NCBI RefSeq assembly: GCF_020037125.1
Contig: NZ_JAIQDG010000009.1
Span: 186,001-250,000, forward strand
Direction: 5' to 3'
DNA length: 64,000 bases
From: Myxococcus sp. RHSTA-1-4
Lineage (GTDB): Bacteria; Myxococcota; Myxococcia; Myxococcales; Myxococcaceae
The position numbers and the translations under genes were made by a program. Within the stretch, counting starts at the first letter, position 1, and every line of letters starts with the position of its first letter. The notes under the pieces are model-generated. The model searched no databases. It was not told where the DNA came from and saw only the letters and a program-made list of their open reading frames with translations. Positions 43,629 through 53,675 of the stretch are shown here, piece by piece.

Positions 43629-45194
43629 TCACCCCACCCGTGGCTTCGGCAGGCAGATCTTCAGGAAGGGCATCCACCAGAAGATGATGTTGAGCAGTGC
43701 GAGGAAGATCATCAGGACGATGAACGCGCACAGCGTGATGATGGGAATGGAGAACATGCACAGCTCTCCCAGGTCGAAGCTCAGGCCGTCATCGAGCTCG
43801 CCCTTCATCGTCTTCTCGAGGCCCGCCACGCGGGACATCTGCTTGCGCAGCCCCTTGGACAGCGTGAAGCCGACGTTCTTCTTGAACTTGCGCAGCCCGC
43901 GGATGCTGGTGTCCACGGGCAGCTCGATGCGCACCGGCCGCCCGGGCGCGTCCGGGTCGAAGAACGGGGCCAGCGTGAAGGCCTTCGAGCGGGCACTCAC
44001 CAGCGGCGGGCAGAGCGCGCCGCAGTGGGGCTTGAGGTACACGCAGCGCAGCACGTAGCGCGCGATGCCCGGCTCCTCCAGCCTGGGCACGGGCTCCGGC
44101 TCGGAGGGCAGGGAGTAGGTGCCCGCGACCGCCGCGGCCTCGATGTCCCGGCGCAGGTCCGCGACGGACACCTCCGTGCACCTGCGCAGGTTGTAGTTCA
44201 GCCCTCCCGTGCCCCCGTTGAGGATGGCCACCCGCTGCAGCCACGCCTTGCGCAGCGCCTGCTGCCAGGTGTCGCCCGAGCTCCCCTCGACGCGGTGGTT
44301 GCCGGTCAGCAGGTCGTACAGCGCGCGGGTGGGGGAGCCCACCGCGGGCGCGGGCCCCGGCGTGTCCTTGTTGAGCACGCTCCACAGCGTGGGCAGCCGC
44401 TCCTCCAGCAGGGTGGCGAAGTCCACCAGCAAGAAGCGCGTCGCCTCCTTCTGCACCTCCACCGCTTCGGCCGTGTCCTTCTTCCAGGCCAGGAGCTGCT
44501 CATACGGGACGAGGACCTGCGCCTCGGCCTCGGCGGCAATCATCTTCTCCGGGTCCAGGTCCGTGCCGGGGGGAGGCTCGAAGGCCTCGGCGGACTCGAA
44601 GGTGTCGCGGCTGGACGTGGGCACCAGCCCCACCAGCATGCGCCGGCGCTTGCCGTCCGCCGTGAAGTTCACCGGGAAGAGCGGCAGCAGCTCCTCGCCC
44701 TTCGCCAGCGTCCCCGCGTCCGCGGCCTCCAGCGTCTTCCAGATGCGGCGCTTGCCCGTCGAGTCGCCCGGGTCGGGCACCCACGCGCCCTCCTTGCCGC
44801 CGCCCAGGTCGCGGCGCAGCACGAAGGCGGCCTTCTCGCCCTTGGCGGTGTCCACCACGTGGTCGGGCATGCCGGGCAGGCGGCACACCAGGCTGGACGC
44901 CACCAGGTAGAAGCGCCCGTGCGCCGGCTGGTACAGCTTCGGCGGGGTGTTGACCACGTCGTCCGCGGGCTCACCGGGCATGCGCTCGCGGTGGCTCTTG
45001 AACTGGGTGACGAGCAGGGACGTCAGGTCCGGCCGCGGCGCCGCCGCCAGCCGCTCGGCCAGCTCCTCCATGAAGCGGTCCGAGTCGAACTCGAGGATGC
45101 CGGGCGCCTGGATGCGCGCGAGCTTGTCGACTCCCGGCCCCCACAGGGGCGAGGCCGCCACCCACTGGACGGGATGTGCGAGCGTCGTGGCCAT
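43629..45194 (-). CDS. eCIS-associated protein with C-terminal membrane segment, in the PAAR gene position
   Basis: 521 aa; ATG at 45194 overlaps the spike stop by one base (TGATG). No catalytic motif is seen. The middle is mixed alpha/beta, with a Cys cluster near KPHCGALCPP. The last 45 residues contain a long hydrophobic stretch (MFSIPIITLCAFIVLMIFLA, then LLNIIFWWMPFLKICLPKP), a clear membrane helix. I do not recognise a named family. It occupies the place where Afp-type clusters carry the PAAR tip (afp10), and no PAAR gene is seen elsewhere in this window. It might anchor the particle to a membrane, be carried at the tip, or act in target-membrane penetration; all are inference. Confidence 0.7.
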   Translation of the reverse strand: MATTLAHPVQWVAASPLWGPGVDKLARIQAPGILEFDSDRFMEELAERLAAAPRPDLTSLLVTQFKSHRERMPGEPADDVVNTPPKLYQPAHGRFYLVASSLVCRLPGMPDHVVDTAKGEKAAFVLRRDLGGGKEGAWVPDPGDSTGKRRIWKTLEAADAGTLAKGEELLPLFPVNFTADGKRRRMLVGLVPTSSRDTFESAEAFEPPPGTDLDPEKMIAAEAEAQVLVPYEQLLAWKKDTAEAVEVQKEATRFLLVDFATLLEERLPTLWSVLNKDTPGPAPAVGSPTRALYDLLTGNHRVEGSSGDTWQQALRKAWLQRVAILNGGTGGLNYNLRRCTEVSVADLRRDIEAAAVAGTYSLPSEPEPVPRLEEPGIARYVLRCVYLKPHCGALCPPLVSARSKAFTLAPFFDPDAPGRPVRIELPVDTSIRGLRKFKKNVGFTLSKGLRKQMSRVAGLEKTMKGELDDGLSFDLGELCMFSIPIITLCAFIVLMIFLALLNIIFWWMPFLKICLPKPRVG

Positions 45195-45913
45195 CACCAG
45201 ACGTTCCCCGCGCCCGGCGTGTACGACGAGCTGACGACGCTGTTGGTGATGACGGTGTCCGCCTGCACCACGCCGCTGAACTTGGACATGCCCGCGTTGA
45301 CGGTGAGCATGCCGGCGGAGACCTCCGCGGTGCTGGCGTTGATGGTGACCTTCGCCGCGGCAGTCACTGTGATGCCGCTGGCCTCCATCTTCAGGGAGTT
45401 GCCGTTGCTGTCCTGGGCCTCGATGGAGCCGGGCCCGTCCTTGAGCGTCACCTTCTGGCCGGCGGGCGTCTCCAGGGTGAGCGTCTCCTGGCCGTCCGTG
45501 TCGTCGAGGGTAATCACCACGCCGTTGCGAGAGCGGAGCACCTTCTTCGCGTTGCGCCCCGCGCCGTCCATGCTCTCCGGCGGAGCGTCCTTCCCGTTCC
45601 ACAGCGCGCCCACCACGTAGGGCCGCCGCGCGTCTCCGGCCTCGAAGCCCACCAGCACCTCGTCGTCCACGTCGGGCACGAACCAGGAGCCGCGGTTGTT
45701 GCCGCCCATTAGCGTGGCCAGCCGGGCCCACGCCTCGTAGCGCCCGCCGCCCGCCGCGTCCGCGGCCCACGGCAGCGCCACCTTCACCCGGCCCTGGTTG
45801 TCCGGGTCCTTGATGTCCGTCACCCGCGCCGGGTACAGGCCGTAGAAGCGGCCGCCCAGTCCTCCCGGCACGCGCTCGTCCGCCACCATCTCCCACGCCG
45901 AGCCGTCCATCAT
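45194..45913 (-). CDS. spike protein, gpV/gp5-OB type (C-terminal half of Afp8-like)
   Basis: 239 aa; ATG 45913 (MMDG start) overlaps the hub gene stop (ATGA). Residues about 20-100 form the OB-fold of gp5/VgrG/gpV spikes (FYGLYPARVTDIKDPDNQGR, VKVALPWA, WFVPDVDDEVLVGFEAGD, YVVGALWNGKD). The rest is a short beta-helix of repeating VTI/VSA/VTV strands (ITVTAAAKVTINASTAEVSA). It makes the puncturing tip. In Afp8 and VgrG hub and spike are one chain; here they are two overlapping genes, so a split arrangement. Confidence 0.87.
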   Translation of the reverse strand: MMDGSAWEMVADERVPGGLGGRFYGLYPARVTDIKDPDNQGRVKVALPWAADAAGGGRYEAWARLATLMGGNNRGSWFVPDVDDEVLVGFEAGDARRPYVVGALWNGKDAPPESMDGAGRNAKKVLRSRNGVVITLDDTDGQETLTLETPAGQKVTLKDGPGSIEAQDSNGNSLKMEASGITVTAAAKVTINASTAEVSAGMLTVNAGMSKFSGVVQADTVITNSVVSSSYTPGAGNVW

Positions 45914-46995
45914 GACGCCCTCCCCAGGCCAACCCGCTCCGCGATGAACTCCGTGCGCAGGCCGCGCGCGCCGTCGAACAGGTGCTTCACCTCGGCCAGG
46001 TGGTACTTGCCGCTGAACAGCGGCCCCAGCCCCGTCAGCTCCACGCGGGCGCCCACGCGCAGGCGCGCGTCCGTCTGCGCCGTGCCGCGCCCCACCACGA
46101 AGCGCCGGGCCATCTGCCGGAACAGTCCCTCCGCCCGGGCCTGGGCCTCCTGGCTGCCCAGCGGCACGGTGTGGACCACGGCCTCCTTGCGCTCGGCCAG
46201 CTTGGAGGACAGCAGGCTCGCGCCGCTCTCGTCGCCGTCCAGCTCCGCGCCCAGCACGGACGGGCCGGCCTCGTGGCTCACCGCGTCCTTGTCCTGCACG
46301 CTCCAGCCGCTCACCGTCACCGAGGAGCGCTGGTTCGCCAGGTCCGCCAGCACGGTGAAGGCCATCAGCTCGTTGCCGCGTCCCAGCTTCGGCGCCTCGC
46401 CGGTGGCGCGGGCCCCGCGCTTCTTCGCCTTCAGCGTGCGCCCCTCCACCCACAGCTCCACGTCCACCGCGCGGCAGCGCTCGCGCAGGAAGGCCAGGTC
46501 GCTCTGGTTCACCTGCGCCAGCACCTTGTGCGTGGGCCCCTGGACGTCCACCTCCGCCGTCAGGCCGTGCTTGCTGGCCACCTGCCGCAGCACGTCCGCG
46601 TCGCTGACGTCCGCGTACGTGGCCGTCCGCCGCGTCATGCGCAAATCCTGGAGCCGGTCCTCCGCCAGCACCGTCAGCGTGGGCGGCGCGCTCTCCGGGT
46701 AGTCCGCTTCCAGCCCGGTGATGCGGCCTTCGAAGAGGACGTCGGCAGTGCCCAGCCGCACCTCGAAGGCCTTGCCGAAGTCCAGCAGCGCGCGGTCGAA
46801 GTAGAGGAAGCCCGTCTCGCCCTCCTTGGGGCCCCAGTTGCCGAAGGTGGCCTCGCACCGGTACAGCCCCTGGGCCGTCTCCACGATGGACAGCTCCATC
46901 AGGCCGCTGGCGAGCGTGGCCTGTTCCTGCCCGTCCACGCGCAGGGTGGGGCGGGCGACGCGGAGCCTGGTGTCGGTGCTGTTTCCGTCGGCCAT
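45910..46995 (-). CDS. baseplate hub protein, late control gpD-like (N-terminal half of Afp8-like)
   Basis: 361 aa. The gpD/gp27-like fold is indicated by ELSIVETAQGLYRCEATFGN, an IxGLEADYP strand, LTVLAEDRLQDLRMTRRTAT, and DADVLRQVASKHGLTAEVDV, followed by the hub motif QVNQSDLAFLRERCRAVDVE. The C-terminus (LFSGKYHLAEVKHLFDG, then GLRTEFIAERVGLGR) is typical of VgrG/gpD. It forms the trimeric hub under the tube and carries the spike encoded by the overlapping next gene. It starts 18 bp after the 57-aa Afp6-like gene. Confidence 0.88.
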   Translation of the reverse strand: MADGNSTDTRLRVARPTLRVDGQEQATLASGLMELSIVETAQGLYRCEATFGNWGPKEGETGFLYFDRALLDFGKAFEVRLGTADVLFEGRITGLEADYPESAPPTLTVLAEDRLQDLRMTRRTATYADVSDADVLRQVASKHGLTAEVDVQGPTHKVLAQVNQSDLAFLRERCRAVDVELWVEGRTLKAKKRGARATGEAPKLGRGNELMAFTVLADLANQRSSVTVSGWSVQDKDAVSHEAGPSVLGAELDGDESGASLLSSKLAERKEAVVHTVPLGSQEAQARAEGLFRQMARRFVVGRGTAQTDARLRVGARVELTGLGPLFSGKYHLAEVKHLFDGARGLRTEFIAERVGLGRAS

Positions 46996-47013
46996 GGTTC
47001 AGGGTCTTCCGGC

Positions 47014-47187
47014 TCAGTGCGCGCGCACGCGCTCCATCCGCTGACGGTGACGGCCCAGGCTTCGCTCCAGGTCCTGCGCACGCTGGACGCCGGACGCGGA
47101 GGGCTGCTCCTCGCCCTTGGCGCCAGCAGGCGCGGCGGCCGGCGGCGGCTCGCTCACCACTTCCATCTCGTTGATGACCACGGCCAT
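47014..47187 (-). CDS. 57-aa Afp6/DUF5908-like small protein
   Basis: 57 aa. It begins MAVVINEMEVVSEPPPAAAP and ends RQRMERVRAH, with a Pro/Ala/Gly linker and a basic helical tail. The short beta strand at the start (VVINEMEV), the length, and the position between the LysM adaptor (10 bp) and the gpD-like hub (18 bp) match Afp6/DUF5908-type proteins of eCIS clusters. Their role is not settled; a chaperone or hub-assembly aid is possible. It is easily missed because of its size. Confidence 0.72.
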   Translation of the reverse strand: MAVVINEMEVVSEPPPAAAPAGAKGEEQPSASGVQRAQDLERSLGRHRQRMERVRAH

Positions 47188-47197
47188 GTGCGCGCCC

Positions 47198-47941
47198 CTA
47201 TCGCCTCACGCCAACGTTGAGTCCCGCCTGCAGGTCCACCAGCTGTCCCGGGGCGAGCCGCCGCGGGTTCTCGATTCCGTTCGCGGAGGCAATGGCCTGC
47301 CAGTTGCCGCCCTTGCCCTGGTTCGCGGCCAGTCCCTGCATCGTCGAGCCCGCCGGAGCGGGCGTCATCGGCGCGGTGCCCGCGGGCTTGCCGCTGGGGC
47401 TGGTGCTCGCGCCCGCGGGAGGCTTCGCGGTGGGCTCGAAGACGAACTTGTCGATTTTCTGCTGCGACAGGGTGAAGGACACGCTGGCGCGCAGGGGCAG
47501 GCCCTCCGCGGAGAACAGCTCCAGCGACTCCTCCATCGACTCCATGATTCCGTCGAAGCGGAAGCTGCCCCACAGGAAGCGCACGGCGGGCGGGATGAAC
47601 TTGTCGCCCTCCTTCTTCGGGGTGATGAAGAAGGCCACCTTCTCCGTGAGCTTGCGCACGTCGTCGACGGCGCCCGTCGCCCCCTCCGGCTGGCCCGTCA
47701 CGTCGAACCAGAGCTGCACGGCCAGCTTGGTGGTGCCGGCGCCCACGAACTGCTGCGCGGGCGTGCCGCGCTGGTCTCCTCCGCCGGAGGGCTGCTGCAC
47801 CTGGTTGGCGTAGGAGACCTTCAGCGTCTCCGGGTTGAACTGCACCTCGGTGGACGTCTTGTCCTCGTCGATGGGGTGCTCGAAGTTCGAGTCGAGCTGG
47901 ATGAGCTTCGCCTTGGCAAGCGGCGTGGCGTCGTCGGACAT
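47198..47941 (-). CDS. LysM-containing tube/baseplate adaptor (Afp7-like)
   Basis: 247 aa. The N-terminal 160 residues fit the gp53/Afp7-type adaptor: EVQFNPETLKVSYANQVQQP, a conserved strand LAVQLWFDVTGQ, and VRFLWGSFRFDGIMESMEES then LELFSAEGLPLRASVSFTLS. A Pro/Ala/Gly linker follows, and the C-terminal 50 residues form a LysM (GGNWQAIASANGIENPRRLA, PGQLVDL). In this family the LysM most likely binds within the particle rather than peptidoglycan. It links the tube base to the hub. Confidence 0.85.
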   Translation of the reverse strand: MSDDATPLAKAKLIQLDSNFEHPIDEDKTSTEVQFNPETLKVSYANQVQQPSGGGDQRGTPAQQFVGAGTTKLAVQLWFDVTGQPEGATGAVDDVRKLTEKVAFFITPKKEGDKFIPPAVRFLWGSFRFDGIMESMEESLELFSAEGLPLRASVSFTLSQQKIDKFVFEPTAKPPAGASTSPSGKPAGTAPMTPAPAGSTMQGLAANQGKGGNWQAIASANGIENPRRLAPGQLVDLQAGLNVGVRR

Positions 47942-47944
47942 GGG

Positions 47945-48433
47945 CTAGGCGCCTCCCCCGGACACGGGCTTGCGCGTCAGTGACTCGTAGGCAATCTGTA
48001 GTTCCTCAATCGCCACCATGCCGTCCTTGGCGTTGAGCGGCGGCGCCTTGAGCTTCACGGGCAGGCAGCGGGACAGGACGAAGCGGGCGCGCTCCTTCTG
48101 CTCGGGGCCCGGGGCGAACACCACCACCTCGGCGCTGGCGCGCAGCCGGGGGCGCGTGCGGATGACCTCGAACCACTTCCACAGGTCATCGCTGGCCGTC
48201 ATGCCCCGCTTCAGCGTGAGCTGCCCGTAGCTCAGCGGGCCCGCGAGGCGTATCTGCCGCCCGTTGTTGCCGCCCTCGCGGATGGTCTTCACGTCCATCG
48301 TCATCTCCAGGCCGTCGCACTCGGAGAAGGCCGCGCTGCACGCCTTGGGGCTGACGTCCGGGATGTCGATTTCCACCGCGAAGGCGAACGCGGTGAACGG
48401 GGCGATGACCGTTTCGTCCTGTTGCGTGGCCAT
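47945..48433 (-). CDS. inner tube protein 2 (T4 gp19-like, Afp5-like)
   Basis: 162 aa. It has the tail-tube family (TIGR02241) pattern: FTAFAFAVEIDIPDVSPKAC, the conserved FSECDGLEMTMDVKTIREGG and the strand-turn YGQLTLKRGMTASDDLWKWF, ending with IEELQIAYESLTRKPVSGG. The second of two tube genes, placed next to the LysM adaptor, so probably the tube-initiation ring at the baseplate side (Afp5 position). It lies 3 bp from each neighbour. Confidence 0.9.
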   Translation of the reverse strand: MATQQDETVIAPFTAFAFAVEIDIPDVSPKACSAAFSECDGLEMTMDVKTIREGGNNGRQIRLAGPLSYGQLTLKRGMTASDDLWKWFEVIRTRPRLRASAEVVVFAPGPEQKERARFVLSRCLPVKLKAPPLNAKDGMVAIEELQIAYESLTRKPVSGGGA

Positions 48434-48436
48434 GGA

Positions 48437-51229
48437 CTAGCGAGCCTCCGTGACGAGCCCGCGGTCGCCGCTCTGCACGAGCCGCACGTTGAGGAAGGTG
48501 AGTGGCTGGGAGGGCGCCACCCGAAGGTCGACGAAGAAGCGCCCCAGCTCCACTTGCGCCGGGGTGTTGAGCTCTGCTCCCGTCACCACCTGGAACGCGC
48601 CCTCGCGCGTCTTCCCGGCGAAGGCGCCCCGGACGAAGAGCTCTCCCAGCAGTGTCTCGAAGCCGCGCTGCACGCGCCGCCGGAAGCTGGCGTCGTTGGG
48701 CTCGAAGACATACGTGGCGCCCAGGCGCAGGGCCGCGCGCCGCAGCAGCGCCAGCAGGCGCCGCACGTGGATGGGGCGCAGCTCCGGGTCCGTGGACAGC
48801 GTGTCCGCGGACAGCGTGAGGAAGGCCCGGGGCTCCTGGCGCACCACGTTCACCTGCGCTTCCTGGAGGTCCAGCCACCGCTCGGAGCTCATCGCCGGGT
48901 CCAGCGCCACCACGCCGTCCCAGCGCTCGTTGGCGGGGGCCACCCACGCCCCGCGCTCCAGCGCCCGCCGCGCCAGCACGCCGCACGCGGTGCCGTCCGG
49001 AGGCATGCGCCGGGGCGCGCCGGAGCGGCCCTCCTCGGAGACGAAGGTCCACGGGTGGTAGAGGGCGCCGTGGGAGAGGGCCGCCTCCTCGATGAGGCCC
49101 AGCGGCGGCACGCCGTCCTCCTCCGCGCCCAGCGGGGACTGGAGCGCCGCCGCGTGGGCCATGGCGTCCTCCTCCCGGTAGTGCTCGGGCAGCGACAGCA
49201 CGGCCAGCAGGTCTCCGCGTGCGCAGGACATCCGCATCAGCGCGCGCTGCACGGCCAGCAGCGGCCCCACGTCGTACTGGGACTCGGGCGCCAGGTGCCA
49301 CCGCGCCGGTGGCGCCACCGTGACGGCCACTCCCGGAGCCCACGGACCGGTGACGCCCCCGCTCTCGGCGCGGACCCGGTAGTAGCGCGTGCCGGCCGTG
49401 CGTCCGTAGAGCGTGCGGGTGGTTCGCGGCCCCCGGTACAGCTCGGCCGCGTCGCGGAAGTCCGGCTCCGTGGCCTCTTCCAGGACGTACGCGACGTCCG
49501 TCCCCGGCACCTCCGCCCAGGTCAGGGTGAAGGACTGCCCGGAGGACGGCGCGTCCGGCTGCGCCACCAGCGGCTCGGGCGCGGGTGGGGGCCGGAAGGC
49601 GCAGTCGAGGAACGAGCCCCAGGCCGGCTCCGGGAGCGGCTCGCCCGGCTCTGGAGGCGGGACGTCGGGACGTCCCACGAGCACCCACGGCCGGTGCACC
49701 GCGTCCGGCACCGCCACCAGGGTGGCGTCCAGCCGGTCCAGCACCGCGTGGATGCCCTGGAGGGAGCGCGGCTGGCTGCTCTGGTAGCGGAGGAAGTCCG
49801 CCTGGGCCATCAGCGCCTCCGTGCCAACGGACTTCACGCCCGCGTCCAGGAAGAGGTCCGCGCCGAAGACGGCCAGGCCGTCGCGCTCCAGCGAGTCCCC
49901 CGCCGGAGGTGTGCAGCCCACGTACGCGGTGGGCTGGTCCGTCAGTCCCAGCGGCAGGGAGAACAGCTCGCCCGCCGGGCCGGGGCCCGCCAGCGGGAAG
50001 CGGGCGGCGGGGACGCCCTGGCGCCAGTCCTGTGGCAGCCGCTCCTCCGGCAGCCGCGCGGGGAGCGTCTCCTCGTCCTCGTGCCGGGCCCGCTCCACGT
50101 CGGTGGGCAGCGCGGCCCAGTGGCGCGGGTGCGCCGGGCAGAAGCCCAGCCGCTCCAGCTGCGCCGGCGGCTCTTCGCCCCGCCGCGTCCACAGGCTCAG
50201 CGTCAGCCGCTCGCACCACGCGGGCGCGGAGGCCACGTCCATGGGAGCGCTGGTCATCACCCGCGTTGCTACGCCGGACACCTGCACCGCGCCCGTCTCT
50301 CCCTGCCCCAGCGTCACGGACTCCACCTGGAGCCAGAGCTCGCCGGTGGACGCGTCCACGATGCGCAGCACCGTGCCGGGCGAGGGGGCCTCCTCGGGCG
50401 TCAGGTTCAGGGTGAGCGTGAGCACGCGCGGCGTCACACCCGGCCCCGGGTCCGTCATCGCGGTGACGTCCAGGGACACCTCGTCCCCCTCGCCCCGCGT
50501 CCAGGAAACGAAGGGCGTGGTGTCGACGGGCGCAGCGTCCGTCTGCATCCACCGCGCGTGGGGCGAGCGCACGAGCGCCGTCACCCGCCGGGACGCCGGG
50601 CCGGACCCCACCGGCGCCGTCTCCCGCGCCACGGGCTCCGCGGACTCCACGGGCACCAGCAGCGAGCAGCCGGTGCCGTCGAAGCTCACGCGCAGCAGGT
50701 CGCCCACGGCCACGCCGCCGGGCGCGGTCACCCGCAACTCCGCGCCCGCGCCGCCCGCGCTGTTCCAGTCCACCAGGTCCACCGGCTCGCGGTGGAGGGA
50801 GGCGGCCACCTTCGCCGCGTCCGACCAGCTCCCCTCCGAGCGGGCCCGCGCCAGCGCCGCGAACACCGCTCCGCCCTCCGAGCACCGCAGCAGGCCCGGC
50901 ACCGGGAAGGTGTTGGTGCGAGCGCCACTGCCCGCCACGCGCACCACCCAGCAGCGCCGGCCGCCGTTGCGGAAGAAGGCGCGCACGGCGGACTCCAGGT
51001 GCGCGTGCACCGGCTCGCCCCGCTCGGCGTCCCAGGCCAGCAGGGGCGCCGCGCCGAACACCGCCTCGAAGTCCGCCACGTCCTCCACCGCCACCGGCAC
51101 GTGCAGCGGGCCGGAGGCGGCGAAGCCGACGAACGCGGCCACGTCCATCCGAGGCAGCGCGTCCGCCACGGGCGGCGCCTGCATCTCGAAGCGGAGGCCG
51201 GGGAGGCGTCTGGCGGCGGGGCGGCTCAC
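48437..51229 (-). CDS. second sheath protein with probable FN3 insertion (Afp3/4-like)
   Basis: 930 aa from GTG 51229. The N-terminus follows sheath proteins (DVAAFVGFAASGPLHVPVAV, AVRAFFRNGGRRCWVVRVAG). The C-terminal core is also sheath-like (DLQEAQVNVVRQEPRAFLTL, VRRLLALLRRAALRLGATYV, PLTFLNVRLVQSGDRG). It is longer than usual sheaths. Near residues 560-630 there is an inserted fibronectin-III-like domain (FTLTWAEVPGTDVAYVLEEA, GTRYYRVRAESGGVTGPWAP). FN3 inserts in contractile sheaths could be surface-exposed and bind sugars or cells. Likely a minor sheath forming a special ring. Confidence 0.82.
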   Translation of the reverse strand: MSRPAARRLPGLRFEMQAPPVADALPRMDVAAFVGFAASGPLHVPVAVEDVADFEAVFGAAPLLAWDAERGEPVHAHLESAVRAFFRNGGRRCWVVRVAGSGARTNTFPVPGLLRCSEGGAVFAALARARSEGSWSDAAKVAASLHREPVDLVDWNSAGGAGAELRVTAPGGVAVGDLLRVSFDGTGCSLLVPVESAEPVARETAPVGSGPASRRVTALVRSPHARWMQTDAAPVDTTPFVSWTRGEGDEVSLDVTAMTDPGPGVTPRVLTLTLNLTPEEAPSPGTVLRIVDASTGELWLQVESVTLGQGETGAVQVSGVATRVMTSAPMDVASAPAWCERLTLSLWTRRGEEPPAQLERLGFCPAHPRHWAALPTDVERARHEDEETLPARLPEERLPQDWRQGVPAARFPLAGPGPAGELFSLPLGLTDQPTAYVGCTPPAGDSLERDGLAVFGADLFLDAGVKSVGTEALMAQADFLRYQSSQPRSLQGIHAVLDRLDATLVAVPDAVHRPWVLVGRPDVPPPEPGEPLPEPAWGSFLDCAFRPPPAPEPLVAQPDAPSSGQSFTLTWAEVPGTDVAYVLEEATEPDFRDAAELYRGPRTTRTLYGRTAGTRYYRVRAESGGVTGPWAPGVAVTVAPPARWHLAPESQYDVGPLLAVQRALMRMSCARGDLLAVLSLPEHYREEDAMAHAAALQSPLGAEEDGVPPLGLIEEAALSHGALYHPWTFVSEEGRSGAPRRMPPDGTACGVLARRALERGAWVAPANERWDGVVALDPAMSSERWLDLQEAQVNVVRQEPRAFLTLSADTLSTDPELRPIHVRRLLALLRRAALRLGATYVFEPNDASFRRRVQRGFETLLGELFVRGAFAGKTREGAFQVVTGAELNTPAQVELGRFFVDLRVAPSQPLTFLNVRLVQSGDRGLVTEAR

Positions 51230-51230
51230 G

Positions 51231-51683
51231 TCACTCCATCTCCAGGCGCTCGTAGGCGATGGTCAGCTCTTCGATGGCCACGTCGGTGCCCTTCGCGTTG
51301 AAGGGGCCGGACACGTGCTTGATGATGCGCGCGCGCAACAGCTTCCACGTCTGCACCACCGCGGTGTGGTCCTCGTTCTGGAGCTGGATGGTGACGGTGC
51401 GCAGCGCGTTGGCGTCGCCGTTGCGGAGCTGATCCAACCACTTGTAGAGGCTGAGCGAGCCAATCACCCCGCGCTTCATGGTGACGTCCGTGGCCTTGTT
51501 CAGGCCGGTAATCTTGCGGACGCTGTTCTCCTTCTCGTTGCCGTTGCGGTACTCCGCGACGGTGACCTCCATGCCCACGTTGGAGATTTCCTGGAAGCCG
51601 GCGTCAGGGCCCTCGGTGGTGCCGGTGCCCAGGTCGACCAGGAAGTTGAACTGCACATAGGGACGATCTCGAAAGACGGCCAT
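51231..51683 (-). CDS. inner tube protein 1 (T4 gp19-like, Afp1-like)
   Basis: 150 aa. Tube-family features: YVQFNFLVDLGTGTTEGPDA, FQEISNVGMEVTVAEYRNGN, ITGLNKATDVTMKRGVIGSL, then SLYKWLDQLRNGDAN and FNAKGTDVAIEELTIAYERL. It follows the main sheath gene by 18 bp, so it is the best candidate for the major tube subunit. Its C-terminal motif is shared with tube protein 2, showing the two are paralogues. Confidence 0.92.
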   Translation of the reverse strand: MAVFRDRPYVQFNFLVDLGTGTTEGPDAGFQEISNVGMEVTVAEYRNGNEKENSVRKITGLNKATDVTMKRGVIGSLSLYKWLDQLRNGDANALRTVTIQLQNEDHTAVVQTWKLLRARIIKHVSGPFNAKGTDVAIEELTIAYERLEME

Positions 51684-51701
51684 GGGTGCTCTCCAGGAGG
51701 G

Positions 51702-53666
<1,965 letters not shown>

Positions 53667-53675
53667 CGGTCTTTC

